From positions 2,474,501-2,538,500 of the forward strand of contig NZ_CP084606.1 in the NCBI RefSeq assembly GCF_022376835.1: a stretch of DNA of 64,000 bases, in the 5' to 3' direction. The translations under genes were made by a program, and so were the position numbers. The notes beneath the pieces are model-generated. The model saw only the letters and a program-made list of their open reading frames with translations. It made no database searches and had not been told where the DNA came from. This DNA is from Brucepastera parasyntrophica (GTDB lineage: Bacteria > Spirochaetota > Spirochaetia > Treponematales > Treponemataceae). Shown here piece by piece: positions 18,509-28,126 of the stretch; the stretch's first letter is position 1; the number at the start of each line of letters is the position of its first letter.

Positions 18509-18870
18509 ATGAAAAAAATCGACGTTATTCTGGAAAAATCCCTGCGATTCTCTCAAGCCGGATTTCCATTTTTATTTATGTTTTCCTTTTCGGATACCTT
18601 TTTATTTTTGCCCTTATCTGCGCTCTTGTTCCCTTTTTGCACAGTTATGCGCCGAGCAATATGACCCAGCTGATTATGGGCAATTATACAAATGTTCTGA
18701 GCGCGCTCGGAGCGTCAATTGCCGCGGGGACCGGGGCCGCGGTTCATACAAGCGTAAAAAAGCTCCACCAGAAACATGATACCCTTCAGCAGACTATACA
18801 GGCCCTGCATGAAAAAATAGAGAAACTGGAAAAGAAGAATATAAATCCTGCCGTCGGGCAGGATCAGTAA
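18509..18870 (+). CDS. Small membrane protein with C-terminal coiled coil, frame broken once
   Basis: AAAGGAG six bases before ATG at 18509 gives the start MKKIDVILEK. Adding one A to the AAAAA run at 18534-18538 leads into a frame encoding one or two membrane segments (SIFIYVFLFGYLFIFALICA, then LVPFL) and a hydrophilic tail with a coiled coil (LHQKHDTLQQTIQALHEKIE). The corrected product is about 120 residues. Only 18637-18870 is an uninterrupted stretch otherwise. No function is recognised. Confidence 0.55.
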
Positions 18871-18871
18871 T

Positions 18872-18970
18872 ATAGTCAAATAATTTAAATTACTTGACTA
18901 TTTCCGGTTGAAAGTGTTTCCGGTGTAATTAGTTAATTCTTTACACCAGAAACTTACATTAAAGAGTATA
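18872..18970 (+). repeat. Two-hairpin repeat, copy 1
   Basis: Left hairpin 18872-18901 (ATAGTCAAATAATTT arm), spacer TTCCGGTTGAAAGT, right hairpin 18916-18953 with GGTGTAA paired to TTACACC, then the TTACATTAAAG tail. It lies directly upstream of the amylase lipoprotein gene. Confidence 0.75.
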
Positions 18971-18985
18971 ACCAAGGATAAGGCA

Positions 18986-20895
18986 ATGAAAGTAAAAACT
19001 GTTTTCGGATTATGTGCGCTGTTTCTTTTTTTGTTTCCTGCCGGGCAGTCAATCCGGCGCTGAATGTTGCCGTACCTGTTCCCAACGCGGATATTCAGGC
19101 TGAGGGCCTGCCCGGATTGATGGAAAATGCCTCAATCGGATACCAGATATTTGTGCCTATTTTTGCCGATGGGGATTCCTCGAACGACGGAGCTTCAAGC
19201 GGCGATATTCAGGGAATAATAGATAATCTTGATTTTCTGAAAGATACCCTGCATATTTCGTGCCTGTGGCTGAATCCGGTCCAGAAGAGCAGCAGCTCGC
19301 TCTACGCAATTGATGACTTTTTTTCCATCAACAGTAATTTCGGGAATCTGAAAATTTATCATGAGCTTATTAAAGCGGCTCATGAGAGAGGCATATATGT
19401 CATTCTGGATCTTGTAATAAACCATACTTCAGACTTGAACAAATGGTTTACCGAGGCAGCCTCAAATAAAAATTCCCCTTACAGAAAACTGTACCGCTTT
19501 GCCGGTTCCGATGCGCAGGGCCGGTACTGGCAACCCAATCAGTTTGGTCCGGTTGATTCCAACAATACCTTTTCCGAATATTATTACGCCTACTTCGGAC
19601 TGAACGTACCTGATCTGAATTATGATAATGAAGAAACGTTTCAGCTTATGATGGATATTGCAAAATACTGGATTTCCCTTGGCGTAGACGGTTTCCGTAT
19701 AGACGCCGCCAAGCATGTTTTTACCGATCCTGATGAAGGCGAAAATCCGGCTGTGCAGAATCTGGAGTTTTTCAAACGCTTTTACCGCGAAATAAAACAG
19801 ATCAGCCCCGGCTTTTTTCTGCTGTGCGAATTATGGGATGATAATCCCGATTATATAGCCCCCTATTATGAAGGCATGGATTCCAATTTCAATTTTATTA
19901 TGCGGACAAAAATTATTGAGGCGGTAAACAGAAACACTTCTTCGCCCCTGAACAGTTTTTATTCTTATGGCGATGCGAAATTCAAAACCGTTAACCCTGA
20001 TTATGTGGATTCCGTTTTTCTTTCCAATCATGATCTGCCCAGAATACTATCGCTTCTCGGAAATGATGAAAAAAAGGCAAAGCTGGCGGCAAATATCGTT
20101 TTTACCCTGCCCGGAATAACATGGATTTACAGCGGAGATGAGCTGGGCATGAGCGGTGAAAAAATATATGAGTTCCAGCCCTATAAATGGGGAAGGGGAA
20201 AACAAAAGTATCAGACCAAATATTTTAACGTACAATGGGACGCGTATAATACCGCTCTGAAAGACCATGCCGCCCAGCTCGCGGACAGGGATTCAATGCT
20301 CCAGCATTATTCATTCTGGACAAAACTGAAATCCGAAAACCATATTCTGTCACGGGGAAATTTTTCTGACGTTTATTTTAATAACAGTCTGTATGTTTTT
20401 AAAAGAGCGTATGAAGGTGAGACCTGGCTCGTGGCCCATAATCTCACGGACACCCCCCAGCCCTTTAATTATGATCTGAAAAACGCGGATTTTGTTTTCA
20501 GCACGGCCGGGTCCCGCAAAACCGATACATCCTGTACCGTTGCCGCGATGGATACAGTCATTATCCGGCTGGGTCCCGGTTCGGCCGGCGGCGGGAATAC
20601 TCCTCCGCCCATGGGGATTACCGTTCATTTTTACGCTCCGGAAAACTGGACAGACCTCCGGACCTATACCTGGGGGACTGCCGGCGCTAAAGCCTCAAGT
20701 CCCTGGCCCGGCGATCCTATGGCGCCAGAAGGAAACAACTGGTACGGGTATACTATTCCGAATGCCCTTTCCACCAATATAATTTTCAATAACGGCGGCT
20801 CCGGAAAGGGAAACCAGACGGCTGATTTGTCCGTTTCTTCCGGTGAATGGTGGTACTATAATTCGGCGTGGTATTCATCCAATCCGCTTGAATAA
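18986..20895 (+). CDS. GH13 alpha-amylase lipoprotein with starch-binding module, frame broken once
   Basis: ATG at 18986 begins MKVKTVFGLCALFLF; adding one T to the T7 run at 19026-19032 gives a lipobox ending FFVSC, so the enzyme should be a lipoprotein outside the cytoplasm. The GH13 motifs are clear: DLVINHTS, GVDGFRIDAAKHV (nucleophile Asp), LLCELWDD (acid Glu) and FLSNHD. After residue ~520 a separate module (VHFYAPENW...PWPGDPM... WYGYTIP) resembles CBM25/26 starch-binding domains. It should cut alpha-glucans. A two-hairpin repeat precedes it. The uninterrupted stretch starts at 19012. Confidence 0.87.
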
Positions 20896-20923
20896 TATAC
20901 GTCCGGGAATGTGAAACAGAGTT

Positions 20924-20979
20924 TTTACACAATGTAATGTGTAAAGCGGAACGGTTTTTACACAAACCTGTGTGTAAAA
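20924..20979. repeat. Two TTTACACA hairpins after the amylase gene
   Basis: Two related hairpins, 20924-20945 and 20956-20979, both use TTTACACA paired with TGTGTAAA. The second has about nine pairs. They follow the amylase stop by about 30 bases and may end or stabilise its mRNA. Confidence 0.45.
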
Positions 20980-21061
20980 CAGCGGAAGCGGGACAAACAG
21001 GTTTTAACGCCCCGCCATGAATAAAAAACTGTCTTTTTCCTGAATTATGATGTACAGTTAT

Positions 21062-21168
21062 ATAGTCAAATAATCCCGCATTATTTGACTATTTCCGATT
21101 ATACGTGTTTCTGATATAAAAAATCAGTCAATTCTTTATATCAGAAACGCAACTTACATGAGTATAAC
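21062..21168 (+). repeat. Two-hairpin repeat, copy 2
   Basis: Left hairpin 21062-21092 (13-bp stem, loop CCCGC), spacer TTCCGATTATACGT, right hairpin 21107-21148 (GTTTCTGATATAAA arm), then AACTTACATGAGTATAAC. It precedes the secreted-protein gene at 21188. Confidence 0.75.
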
Positions 21169-21187
21169 TATGGAGGAGTGGTGTAAT

Positions 21188-21538
21188 ATGAAGAAAAAAA
21201 TGACTGTTATTGTTGCCGTTATGTTTCTGTGTTTTGGCTCTGTTTTTGCCCTTGATCTTGATTTCACGCTGATTAATGGTACGGGAGTCGATATTTATGA
21301 AGTATATGTCTCTCCTGTTGAATCTGATGACTGGGGCGACGATATTCTTGAAGACGACATACTCTTCGATGAGGAAGATATGCTCATAACCTTCGGTGAT
21401 CAGCATACTTCAAGGTACTGGGATATCTTGTGTATTGATGAAGACTACGATGAATATTATCTGGAAGAAATCGATCTGACAGAGGTTTCCCTGATTATTG
21501 TAGTCTGGGAAGACGGACCTGCGTTTTATTACGAATAA
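21188..21538 (+). CDS. Small secreted protein, acidic
   Basis: A 116-residue protein with a signal peptide (MKKKMTVIVAVMFLCFGSVFA) and a very acidic mature part beginning LDLDFTLINGTGVDIYEVYV. The 'NGTGVDIYEVYVSP...DDWG' pattern and the later FGDQHTSRYWDI match short exported proteins common in treponemes; their function is not known to me. GGAGGAG lies upstream with adequate spacing. ATG at 21188 is preferred to 21158, as the signal peptide then starts normally. Confidence 0.75.
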   Translation: MKKKMTVIVAVMFLCFGSVFALDLDFTLINGTGVDIYEVYVSPVESDDWGDDILEDDILFDEEDMLITFGDQHTSRYWDILCIDEDYDEYYLEEIDLTEVSLIIVVWEDGPAFYYE

Positions 21539-21710
21539 TCCGCCTCCGTAACTGCGAAAAAGCGTCTTTCTTATTCTTTTTCCTATAACTATATTAATTG
21601 TCTCTCAATAGCGCCGGGCTTTTCAAAAGCCTGGCTTTGTTGTCGCATCCTGTCCTGGAATTGGCCGGAATATTTGGCAGATTTCCTGAACCCGCTATAT
21701 AAGAATTCCC

Positions 21711-23267
21711 ATGGAAATAACCAGTTTTGCTTTATTCGGTTATGAGGGTGAAATTGTAAAAGTTGAAACCGATCTGCGGCGGGGCATTCCCGCGATAGAT
21801 ATCGTCGGGCTTCCGGACGGAGCGGTCAAAGAGGCCCGGGAACGCATGCGCGCGGCAATTATAAATTCCGGGCTTGCTTTTCCCAGGGAACGGGTTTTAA
21901 TCAATCTAAGTCCGGCAGACCTTAAAAAAGAAGGAAGTTCCTTTGATCTTCCCATAGCCCTGTCCGTTCTGAGCGCGGCGGAAGGTCCGGCGCTTCCCGC
22001 TGACAGGAGTGCAATTATGGTCCTTGGCGAACTTGAACTTTCCGGAAAAGTCCGGCCGGTGAAAGGCGTTCTTGCTGCGGTTACGCTGGGGGCGCGCCGC
22101 GGCATATCCCGGTATATTGTTCCGGCCGATAACGCGGCTGAGGCTTTTATATGCGGGGGCGTCCGGATCGCGGGCGTTAAAACGCTGGGAGAAGCTGTCG
22201 CTGCCATGAATGGGTTTTCCGGCCCGGACAATCTCCGGCAGAACGTGTACGAAAATTCTCCCGGAAAAAGAGAAAAAGATTTTTGCGTCAAATGGACAGA
22301 TGCCGGACCTCATTTTTCCGGATTTGAGGAAATCAGAGGACAGGCGCAGCTTGTGCGGGCCCTCCAGATTGCGGCGGCAGGGGGGCACCATCTGCTTGCT
22401 TATGGGCCTCCCGGCAGCGGAAAAACACTCGCTATACAGCATTTTCCCCTGCTTCTTCCTGAGATGGACTATAAGACAGCTCTCGCTGTTACCAGAATCC
22501 ACAGTATTGCCGGCACTCTGAGGCAGGAAACACTTTTTTCCGACGCAGACCAGGACTGCCTGCCCGGTAATATGCTGATTAAGATTCCTCCGTTTCGCCA
22601 GCCCCATCCCGGCGCCAGTCTGGAAGGAATGGTCGGAGGAGGAAAGGGGTGCGGCCCCGGAGAAATTTCGCTTGCCCACGGCGGCGTCCTTTTTCTCGAT
22701 GAGGCTGTCCAGTTCAAGGCCTCGGTCCTTCAGGCGCTCCGGACTCCTGTTGAAACAGGTTTTGTAACGGTAAGCAGGGCAGGTAAATCCTGTTTATATC
22801 CGGCGGCTTTTCAGCTCATTATGGCCATTAATCCCTGCCCCTGCGGCAACTTTGCCGCTCCGGGGAGGGTCTGCATTTGCTCGCCTGATATAATACAGCG
22901 GTACTGGAAAAGGCTGACGGCCCCGCTTCTCGACCGGGTTGATCTCAGAATACAGGTTCCCGTTCCGCAGGCTGACAGTCTTGCGGGATTTCCGTCAGTA
23001 TCAACGGATACATTGAGGGAAGGAATTGAACGCGCCCGCCGGCTTCAGTGGGAACGGAACCGGGCGGACAAAAATACTGAAAACGGTAACGGCTGGCTGA
23101 ACGCTGCGTTTTCTCCCCATGAAATAGGCCGTTTTTGCCGGCTTCAGCCGGACGTACAGCTGTATTTTACTGAAAGGATAAAAAAGGAATGTTATTCCGG
23201 GAGGGGCAGTCATGGCATTCTTAAAGTAGCCAGAACCATTGCCGATATGGAAAAATCAGAAAAATAA
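21711..23267 (+). CDS. comM: YifB/ComM-family AAA+ ATPase (Mg-chelatase-like)
   Basis: The 518 residues show the three parts of the family: an N-terminal Lon-like domain (VETDLRRGIPAIDIVGLPDG), the AAA+ core with Walker A GPPGSGKT near residue 232 and a Walker B-like LFLDEAVQF near 326, and a C-terminal Mg-chelatase-like lid. Cysteines in NPCPCGNFAAPGRVCICS form the usual zinc-binding insert. ComM homologues help branch migration of incoming DNA in natural transformation. The gene is alone on its strand. No strong ribosome binding site is seen before ATG at 21711. Confidence 0.88.
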   Translation: MEITSFALFGYEGEIVKVETDLRRGIPAIDIVGLPDGAVKEARERMRAAIINSGLAFPRERVLINLSPADLKKEGSSFDLPIALSVLSAAEGPALPADRSAIMVLGELELSGKVRPVKGVLAAVTLGARRGISRYIVPADNAAEAFICGGVRIAGVKTLGEAVAAMNGFSGPDNLRQNVYENSPGKREKDFCVKWTDAGPHFSGFEEIRGQAQLVRALQIAAAGGHHLLAYGPPGSGKTLAIQHFPLLLPEMDYKTALAVTRIHSIAGTLRQETLFSDADQDCLPGNMLIKIPPFRQPHPGASLEGMVGGGKGCGPGEISLAHGGVLFLDEAVQFKASVLQALRTPVETGFVTVSRAGKSCLYPAAFQLIMAINPCPCGNFAAPGRVCICSPDIIQRYWKRLTAPLLDRVDLRIQVPVPQADSLAGFPSVSTDTLREGIERARRLQWERNRADKNTENGNGWLNAAFSPHEIGRFCRLQPDVQLYFTERIKKECYSGRGSHGILKVARTIADMEKSEK

Positions 23268-23312
23268 CCGAGATGCATTTAAATGAAGCCTTTTCGCTCA
23301 GGCAATGGGGAC

Positions 23313-24191
23313 CTATGGCTCCTGATTTTCTGTAAGCGTTTTCTGCTTCTGTGCCTCAAGCAGGGGAAACAGCTGGTCCGTAAAATATGTATCGGAAATA
23401 GTCCTGCCTCCGGCAGTTTTTCCGATTTTTCTGTCCGGCCGGGCCATTCCATGAAAATCACTGCCTGCAGTAACACACATTCCGAGCGATTTCGCCAGTT
23501 TTTCGAGCCGTTCACATTCGGCCACTCTGGCGGCCGGATGCCAGGCCTCTATTCCGGCGAGTCCCTTATCCCTGAAATCGGCAATAATTCCTTCGAGCCG
23601 GCTCCAGGAAACATACAGAGAAAGAGGATGGGCCAGAACAGGTATTCCGCCCGCTCCGGTGATTGCTGAAATACCTTCTTCTAGTGAAATGCTCTTTCTG
23701 CTGAAGTAAAAAGGTCTGTCCTTGGCCAGAAAACGGTCAAATGCCGCCTGACGGGTTTTAACCACTTTTGCTTTTACAAGAAACTCGGCAAAATGTGGCC
23801 TTCCGACTGTTCCTCCCCCCGCGATTTCCTCAACCCGTTCAAGATCAACATCTATTCCGGCTTCCTGCATCCGCTTTACAATTTCGGTATTTCTGGCTTT
23901 CCGTTCATTATTCAGACGGTCGAGTATTTCCATGAAATCAGGTGAAATGGTTTGCAGGCCCAGACCAAGCAGATGGCACTCTCCCGGCTTCCAGTTTATA
24001 TTGAGTTCAACTCCCGGTACAAAGGTCAGCCCGGTCCCTTCGGCGGCCTTTTTTGCTTCCTCGTTACCGGCAATAGTGTCATGATCAGTCAGGGCCAGAA
24101 CGCTGATTCCCTGTTCAAGTGCATAACGGACCAGGTCACCGGGTGAATAGGATCCGTCCGAAGCGCTTGAATGTGTGTGTAAATCAATCAT
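23313..24191 (-). CDS. PHP-domain phosphoesterase (YciV/TrpH type)
   Basis: The N-terminal DLHTHSSASDGSYSPGDLVR and ALTDHDTIAGNEEA motifs are the metal-binding signature of the PHP family. GHP-like HLL, HPLSLY and the C-terminal GSDFHG add further metal ligands. At 292 residues it fits the YciV group, members of which are 5'-3' exoribonucleases or 3',5'-bisphosphate nucleotide phosphatases. It converges with the comM gene. Confidence 0.83.
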   Translation of the reverse strand: MIDLHTHSSASDGSYSPGDLVRYALEQGISVLALTDHDTIAGNEEAKKAAEGTGLTFVPGVELNINWKPGECHLLGLGLQTISPDFMEILDRLNNERKARNTEIVKRMQEAGIDVDLERVEEIAGGGTVGRPHFAEFLVKAKVVKTRQAAFDRFLAKDRPFYFSRKSISLEEGISAITGAGGIPVLAHPLSLYVSWSRLEGIIADFRDKGLAGIEAWHPAARVAECERLEKLAKSLGMCVTAGSDFHGMARPDRKIGKTAGGRTISDTYFTDQLFPLLEAQKQKTLTENQEP

Positions 24192-24273
24192 ATAATAAGG
24201 ATGATAGCAAAAAATAGACTAAATGCCAGTTTATATGGTATACTATATGGAATGCGGGAATTGAGAGGTAGTC

Positions 24274-25233
24274 ATGCCGAAAGCGATTCAATATAAATCT
24301 AATTCTGTCATTTACTTTGCGGGCGATATAGATGACCGTGTATTCCTTTTGCAAAAGGGACACATAGCCCTGAATTCGACCGATGTTGAAACCGGTAAAC
24401 AGATTACCGATTATATTAAAGAGGGTGAATTTTTCGGCGTAAAATCGGCGCTCGGCCACTTTCCCAGAGAGGAAAGTGTGCTGGTTATTGCGGACTCAAT
24501 CTGTCTGGCCTTTTCCACCGCCGAATTTGAGGCGTTCGCCATGACAAATACCAGAATTATAATGAAAATGCTCAAGGTATTTTCAACCCAGCTCAGGCAA
24601 ATTCACCACCAGATTGAATCCATTCTGCACAGCGAGGAACAGACTGATTGTGATGACGGAATGTTTTCGGTAGCGTCCTGCTTTTATAAATCACGCCAGT
24701 ATCAGGCAGCTTCACAGGTTGCGGTCAGATATCTCCGGCTGTATCCCGGCGGCAAGCATGTTCAGGATATGAAGCAGATGGCCCAGATGAGTATCACACC
24801 GCAGCCGTCACAGCAGGCCCAGAAACCCTCCTTTTCCCCGTCGGATACCGGTCCATCTTCAGTTGATCCGAATCTGAGTATGACGCTTGCCCAGGGGCTT
24901 ATCGGCCAGGGTAAATGGGACGAAGCCTATAAACAGTATCATTCAATCATTGAACTGGGAGATACCCCGCAGACTGCAAAAGCCTATGTGGGCGCGGGAA
25001 AATGTTTGTTTGAATTGAGGGAATATGCGCGCTGTATCCAGCTGTTAACACAGTTTGTCAGTAATTACCCCAAGTCGATTCTCCTGTCGGAGGCTCTTAT
25101 GTATATGGGTAAGTGCTATCAGGAACTGGATCAGAATGACAAAGCAAAGGCCTTTTACACAAAGGCGCGCGCGCTGGCAACTCCCCAGCTTGCTCAGGAA
25201 ATACAGAGCCTGCTGGAATCTGTCGGAGGTTAA
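24274..25233 (+). CDS. Cyclic-nucleotide-binding domain protein with TPR repeats
   Basis: Residues 1-120 form a cNMP-binding-like beta barrel (NSVIYFAGDIDDRVFLLQKG, DYIKEGEFFGVKSALG). A linker rich in Pro, Gln and Ser follows, then tetratricopeptide-like repeats from about residue 215 (AYKQYHSIIELGDTPQTAKA, AYVGAGKCLFELREYARCIQ). There is no helix-turn-helix, so it is not a CRP-type regulator; it may couple a ligand to a protein partner. GAGAGG precedes ATG, and a TATACT element lies upstream. The next gene, also cNMP-binding, starts two bases after its stop. Confidence 0.8.
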   Translation: MPKAIQYKSNSVIYFAGDIDDRVFLLQKGHIALNSTDVETGKQITDYIKEGEFFGVKSALGHFPREESVLVIADSICLAFSTAEFEAFAMTNTRIIMKMLKVFSTQLRQIHHQIESILHSEEQTDCDDGMFSVASCFYKSRQYQAASQVAVRYLRLYPGGKHVQDMKQMAQMSITPQPSQQAQKPSFSPSDTGPSSVDPNLSMTLAQGLIGQGKWDEAYKQYHSIIELGDTPQTAKAYVGAGKCLFELREYARCIQLLTQFVSNYPKSILLSEALMYMGKCYQELDQNDKAKAFYTKARALATPQLAQEIQSLLESVGG

Positions 25234-25235
25234 TT

Positions 25236-25880
25236 ATGAGTGACGTTTTTGCGGCCTTTTCACGTTTTGCGAAAATTTTTCCGAAAGGTTCCGTCATTTT
25301 TTCTGAATATGAACCGGGTGACAGTTTTTATCTCATACAAAGCGGACGGGTCCAGCTCGTCAAGATTGTGAACGGATTTGAAAAAAATCTGGATATTCTT
25401 CAGCCTTCGGAAATATTCGGCGAAATGGCGATCCTTGAAAATTCTCCGCGTTCCGCGACCGCGATAGCTTATGATGATGTGAAAGCCCTTGAATTCAATA
25501 AAGCCAATTTTGAAGTGCTGATGATGGGCAATCCCGCCATTGCGATGAAGCTGTTAAAAACCTTTGTGAAACGTATTTTTGCGCAAAAAAGACGGTTAAT
25601 GATTCTTACTATCCCCGACAAACAGGCAAGAGTCGGCGATGTTTTTCTCATGCTTGATGAAACCCAGCCGAATATTGACCGCTCAACTGAAATGCGTACG
25701 TTTAGCACAACAATGGATGAAGTCGCCCGCTGGGCAGGTTTGCCTCTGGAAAATGTGCAGGATGAAATAAACCGCTTTGTCGATATGGGAAGAATCATTG
25801 TTTACGAAAACAGGATTATCGTAAAAAATATTACCGACATGCAGCGTTTTGTTAATACGCGCCGCAATAAAAATATGTAA
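25236..25880 (+). CDS. CRP/FNR-family cyclic-nucleotide-binding regulator
   Basis: An N-terminal cNMP-binding domain (GSVIFSEYEPGDSFYLIQSG, LDILQPSEIFGEMAILENSP, RSATAIAYDD) is followed by a C-terminal region (TTMDEVARWAGLPLENVQDE) that fits a winged helix of the CRP family. The PRSATAIA segment matches the phosphate-binding cassette. It directly follows the cNMP/TPR gene with GGAGG as its ribosome binding site, so the pair is probably co-expressed and may share a second messenger. Confidence 0.82.
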   Translation: MSDVFAAFSRFAKIFPKGSVIFSEYEPGDSFYLIQSGRVQLVKIVNGFEKNLDILQPSEIFGEMAILENSPRSATAIAYDDVKALEFNKANFEVLMMGNPAIAMKLLKTFVKRIFAQKRRLMILTIPDKQARVGDVFLMLDETQPNIDRSTEMRTFSTTMDEVARWAGLPLENVQDEINRFVDMGRIIVYENRIIVKNITDMQRFVNTRRNKNM

Positions 25881-25891
25881 CCGGTGTATAA

Positions 25892-25920
25892 TTGACCCCG
25901 TCCCTTCTTTCTGATACTAT
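25892..25920 (+). promoter_or_regulatory. Promoter of tRNA-Thr
   Basis: TTGACC at 25892-25897 and TACTAT at 25915-25920 are separated by 17 bp, and the tRNA begins 19 bases later. Near-consensus housekeeping promoter. Confidence 0.7.
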
Positions 25921-25938
25921 TGCGATACAGTAAATACT

Positions 25939-26011
25939 GCCAAGATAGCTCAGACGGCAGAGCAGCACACTCGTAATGTGCAGGTCAAGGGTTCGATTCC
26001 CTTTCTTGGCT
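25939..26011 (+). tRNA. tRNA-Thr (anticodon CGT)
   Basis: All arms pair: acceptor GCCAAGA/TCTTGGC, D arm GCTC/GAGC, anticodon stem GCACA/TGTGC with loop CTCGTAA, and T arm AAGGG/CCCTT with TTCGATT. The 3' portion is the left attachment site of the integrative element, which has re-created the gene end on insertion. Its own terminator now lies 7 kb away at 33077. Confidence 0.96.
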
Positions 26012-26012
26012 G
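25967..26012 (+). repeat. attL, 46-bp core inside tRNA-Thr
   Basis: The core begins in the anticodon stem (ACACTCGTAATGTGCAGG) and ends TTCTTGGCTG; it is identical to 33023-33068. Confidence 0.9.
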
Positions 26013-26091
26013 AAATATAAATCACTACGTTGTAACGATTTATACTAAAAACTACCCGACAGCGGGCGTTCTAATTTTATGTGTTAGATAA

Positions 26092-26112
26092 AATTGTGAC
26101 ATAAAACTGTGA
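26092..26112 (+). promoter_or_regulatory. Putative integrase arm site, left end
   Basis: A 21-bp motif built of two TGTGA half-sites (AATTGTGACAT then ACTGTGA) lies 80 bp inside the left core. It matches 19 of 21 positions at 32873-32893 near the right end, in the same orientation. Confidence 0.5.
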
Positions 26113-26151
26113 TATTTCCAGGTTTAATTCACAATAATACAGGATTAGAAC

Positions 26152-27522
26152 ATGAAAACATCATCTCTTCCTTTTTCCATTACAAAGCCTTCAGACCGGT
26201 CTTATTATTATGTAGCTTTTAAGAATGAAAAAACCGGACGCTATTCAACAAAAATCAGTACAAGGCAGAAAGTAAAATCAGAGGCGGTAAAAACAGCCTA
26301 TGACTGGTATGTGAATGGAATCCCCCAAAAAGATAAGACGATTAATATTGAAAAAATGACTGTTTTTGAATCTGTCAAAAATACAGATTTTTCTTCTGAC
26401 GATGCTGAAAGTTTGATTAAAATTCTTAAAAAGAAAGGTCTTATAAAATCAGCAGTTATTACCGGTTCAAAGCAGGATATTGAACTGGAACAGTTTATGC
26501 TTGATTTCTGGACATTTGATAAATCACCATACGTCAAGGAAAAGCTGAGAAAAAACCATTCTATTCACCGGCGGTATGTTGCAAGGCAGTATGGAGCTGT
26601 AAAAAATTACTGGGTGCCTCATTTCAGGGGATATTTGCTTGGAAGCCTAACAAAAACCTCTATTAATGAATTTATGGCAGGTTTTGAAGAATCTGACTTA
26701 TCGGCTTCCGGTAAAAACGGGATTATCAGGGCCGGAACCATAGCTCTGAAATGGGCTTATGAAAAAGAACTGATTGAACATGATATAACCAACGGCTTAA
26801 CATGGTTTGCCGGAATGAGTCAGGAACGGAATATTCTGACGCCGGAAATTGCCAGAGCTGTTTTTTCTATGCAGTGGCATGATGAACGGGCAAAACTGGC
26901 CAATATGCTGGCAATGGTTACCGGTTTACGGGCCGGAGAAATACAGGGCTTGAGGATCAGGGATATGCGGGCTGACTGTCTGAATGTTCAGCATTCATGG
27001 AACCTGGCGGATGGATTAAAAGTAACAAAAAACAAGGAACATAGGATAGTTGAACTGCCTTTCCCCAGTATAATGCAAGGACTTGTGCAGCTTGCAGAAC
27101 TTAATCCGTGGAATGAAGGAATTGACGGGTATATCTTTTTTTCACCGAAAAAGGCACATAAGCCTATTGAGGCGACAATGTGGCTGAAGGCCCTGCGGCA
27201 GGCATTACAGGCAATAGGCATGAGTGAAACGGAAGCAAAGCAGATAGATTTTCATAGCTGGCGGCATTATTTTACTACCTACATGAGAGAAAAAGTGAAC
27301 GAAAAAGTTTTAAGAGGACAGACCGGACACAAGACTGTTCCCATGCTGGAACATTATTCAGATCACAGACTGCCGGGAGACAAAAACCAGTTACAGCAGG
27401 CCCAGATTGAAGCATTCGGGATATTGTGCCTCCCTATTAATACGAACCGGAAATTCTGTCACCCGGAAATTCTTGACTATTCTTCAAAACCATATTTAAA
27501 TATAAAAACAGGGGCTGTATAG
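26152..27522 (+). CDS. Tyrosine recombinase (integrase)
   Basis: The 456-residue protein has the catalytic set of the tyrosine recombinases: Arg in VTGLRAGEIQGL, the HxxR box in DFHSWRHYFTTYM, a GH in QTGHKTVPMLEHY and the Tyr nucleophile in LEHYSD. The N-terminal part holds a core-binding SAM-like domain (YWVPHFRGYLLGSLTKTSIN). It would recombine the tRNA-Thr attachment core. It begins 140 bp from attL and reads away from the tRNA. It has no obvious defects, so the element may still be mobile. Confidence 0.93.
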   Translation: MKTSSLPFSITKPSDRSYYYVAFKNEKTGRYSTKISTRQKVKSEAVKTAYDWYVNGIPQKDKTINIEKMTVFESVKNTDFSSDDAESLIKILKKKGLIKSAVITGSKQDIELEQFMLDFWTFDKSPYVKEKLRKNHSIHRRYVARQYGAVKNYWVPHFRGYLLGSLTKTSINEFMAGFEESDLSASGKNGIIRAGTIALKWAYEKELIEHDITNGLTWFAGMSQERNILTPEIARAVFSMQWHDERAKLANMLAMVTGLRAGEIQGLRIRDMRADCLNVQHSWNLADGLKVTKNKEHRIVELPFPSIMQGLVQLAELNPWNEGIDGYIFFSPKKAHKPIEATMWLKALRQALQAIGMSETEAKQIDFHSWRHYFTTYMREKVNEKVLRGQTGHKTVPMLEHYSDHRLPGDKNQLQQAQIEAFGILCLPINTNRKFCHPEILDYSSKPYLNIKTGAV

Positions 27523-27618
27523 GCCGGGACTAATTACCCCGGCTGAAAAGCGATTTCCGAACGCCTGACAGCAACCCTTTATTTTTTTTCGGAAAAACAC
27601 TATCGGAGGTGTTTAAAA

Positions 27619-28125
27619 ATGATTTATTTTGAATCAATAATTTCAAAAAGAAATATTTCCGCCTTAGATTATTGTAAAGAGCTTTTAGAAAATCCGGTAA
27701 TAACTCTTACTGATAAAATAACAAAAATGAAAAGAGTTCTAAAAGATGTAACAATGCTACAAATGCATCTTACGACATTTATCTTAATTAATACTACTGG
27801 TTTCTTTTCACTTGATTTGCCTTTATTCAGACTCAGTACACTACAATTAATAGTCGGGAGAAATGATCTTTCTTCGCTGTTAAATGAAATAGAAAGTAAT
27901 TCCAATCGAATAAAGCAAATTGAGGATTATTGGCATATTTGTTGTGATTCTGTAATCTTTTTCATAGAAAGATATCAAGATTCTCGTATTGTAAATGAGG
28001 ATTATGTTCCAAACATTCTTGAGCGAGAGAAGAAAATCGTTTTTACTGAACGCGATAATTTTTTAATGAAGAGGAGCAAGTCGAGGATTTGGAAAGAATT
28101 AAAAAGAGCAGAACGAAATTCATGA
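27619..28125 (+). CDS. Hypothetical cargo protein A, 168 residues
   Basis: I do not recognise this protein. It is helix-rich and soluble, with no signal peptide. Its codon use is A/T-rich, unlike the chromosome. A GGAGG site lies before ATG at 27619. One base separates its stop from the next gene, so the two form a transcription and probably functional unit. Position between integrase and the replication block is where elements often carry fitness or defence genes, but I see no direct evidence for either. Confidence 0.62.
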   Translation: MIYFESIISKRNISALDYCKELLENPVITLTDKITKMKRVLKDVTMLQMHLTTFILINTTGFFSLDLPLFRLSTLQLIVGRNDLSSLLNEIESNSNRIKQIEDYWHICCDSVIFFIERYQDSRIVNEDYVPNILEREKKIVFTERDNFLMKRSKSRIWKELKRAERNS

Positions 28126-28126
28126 A

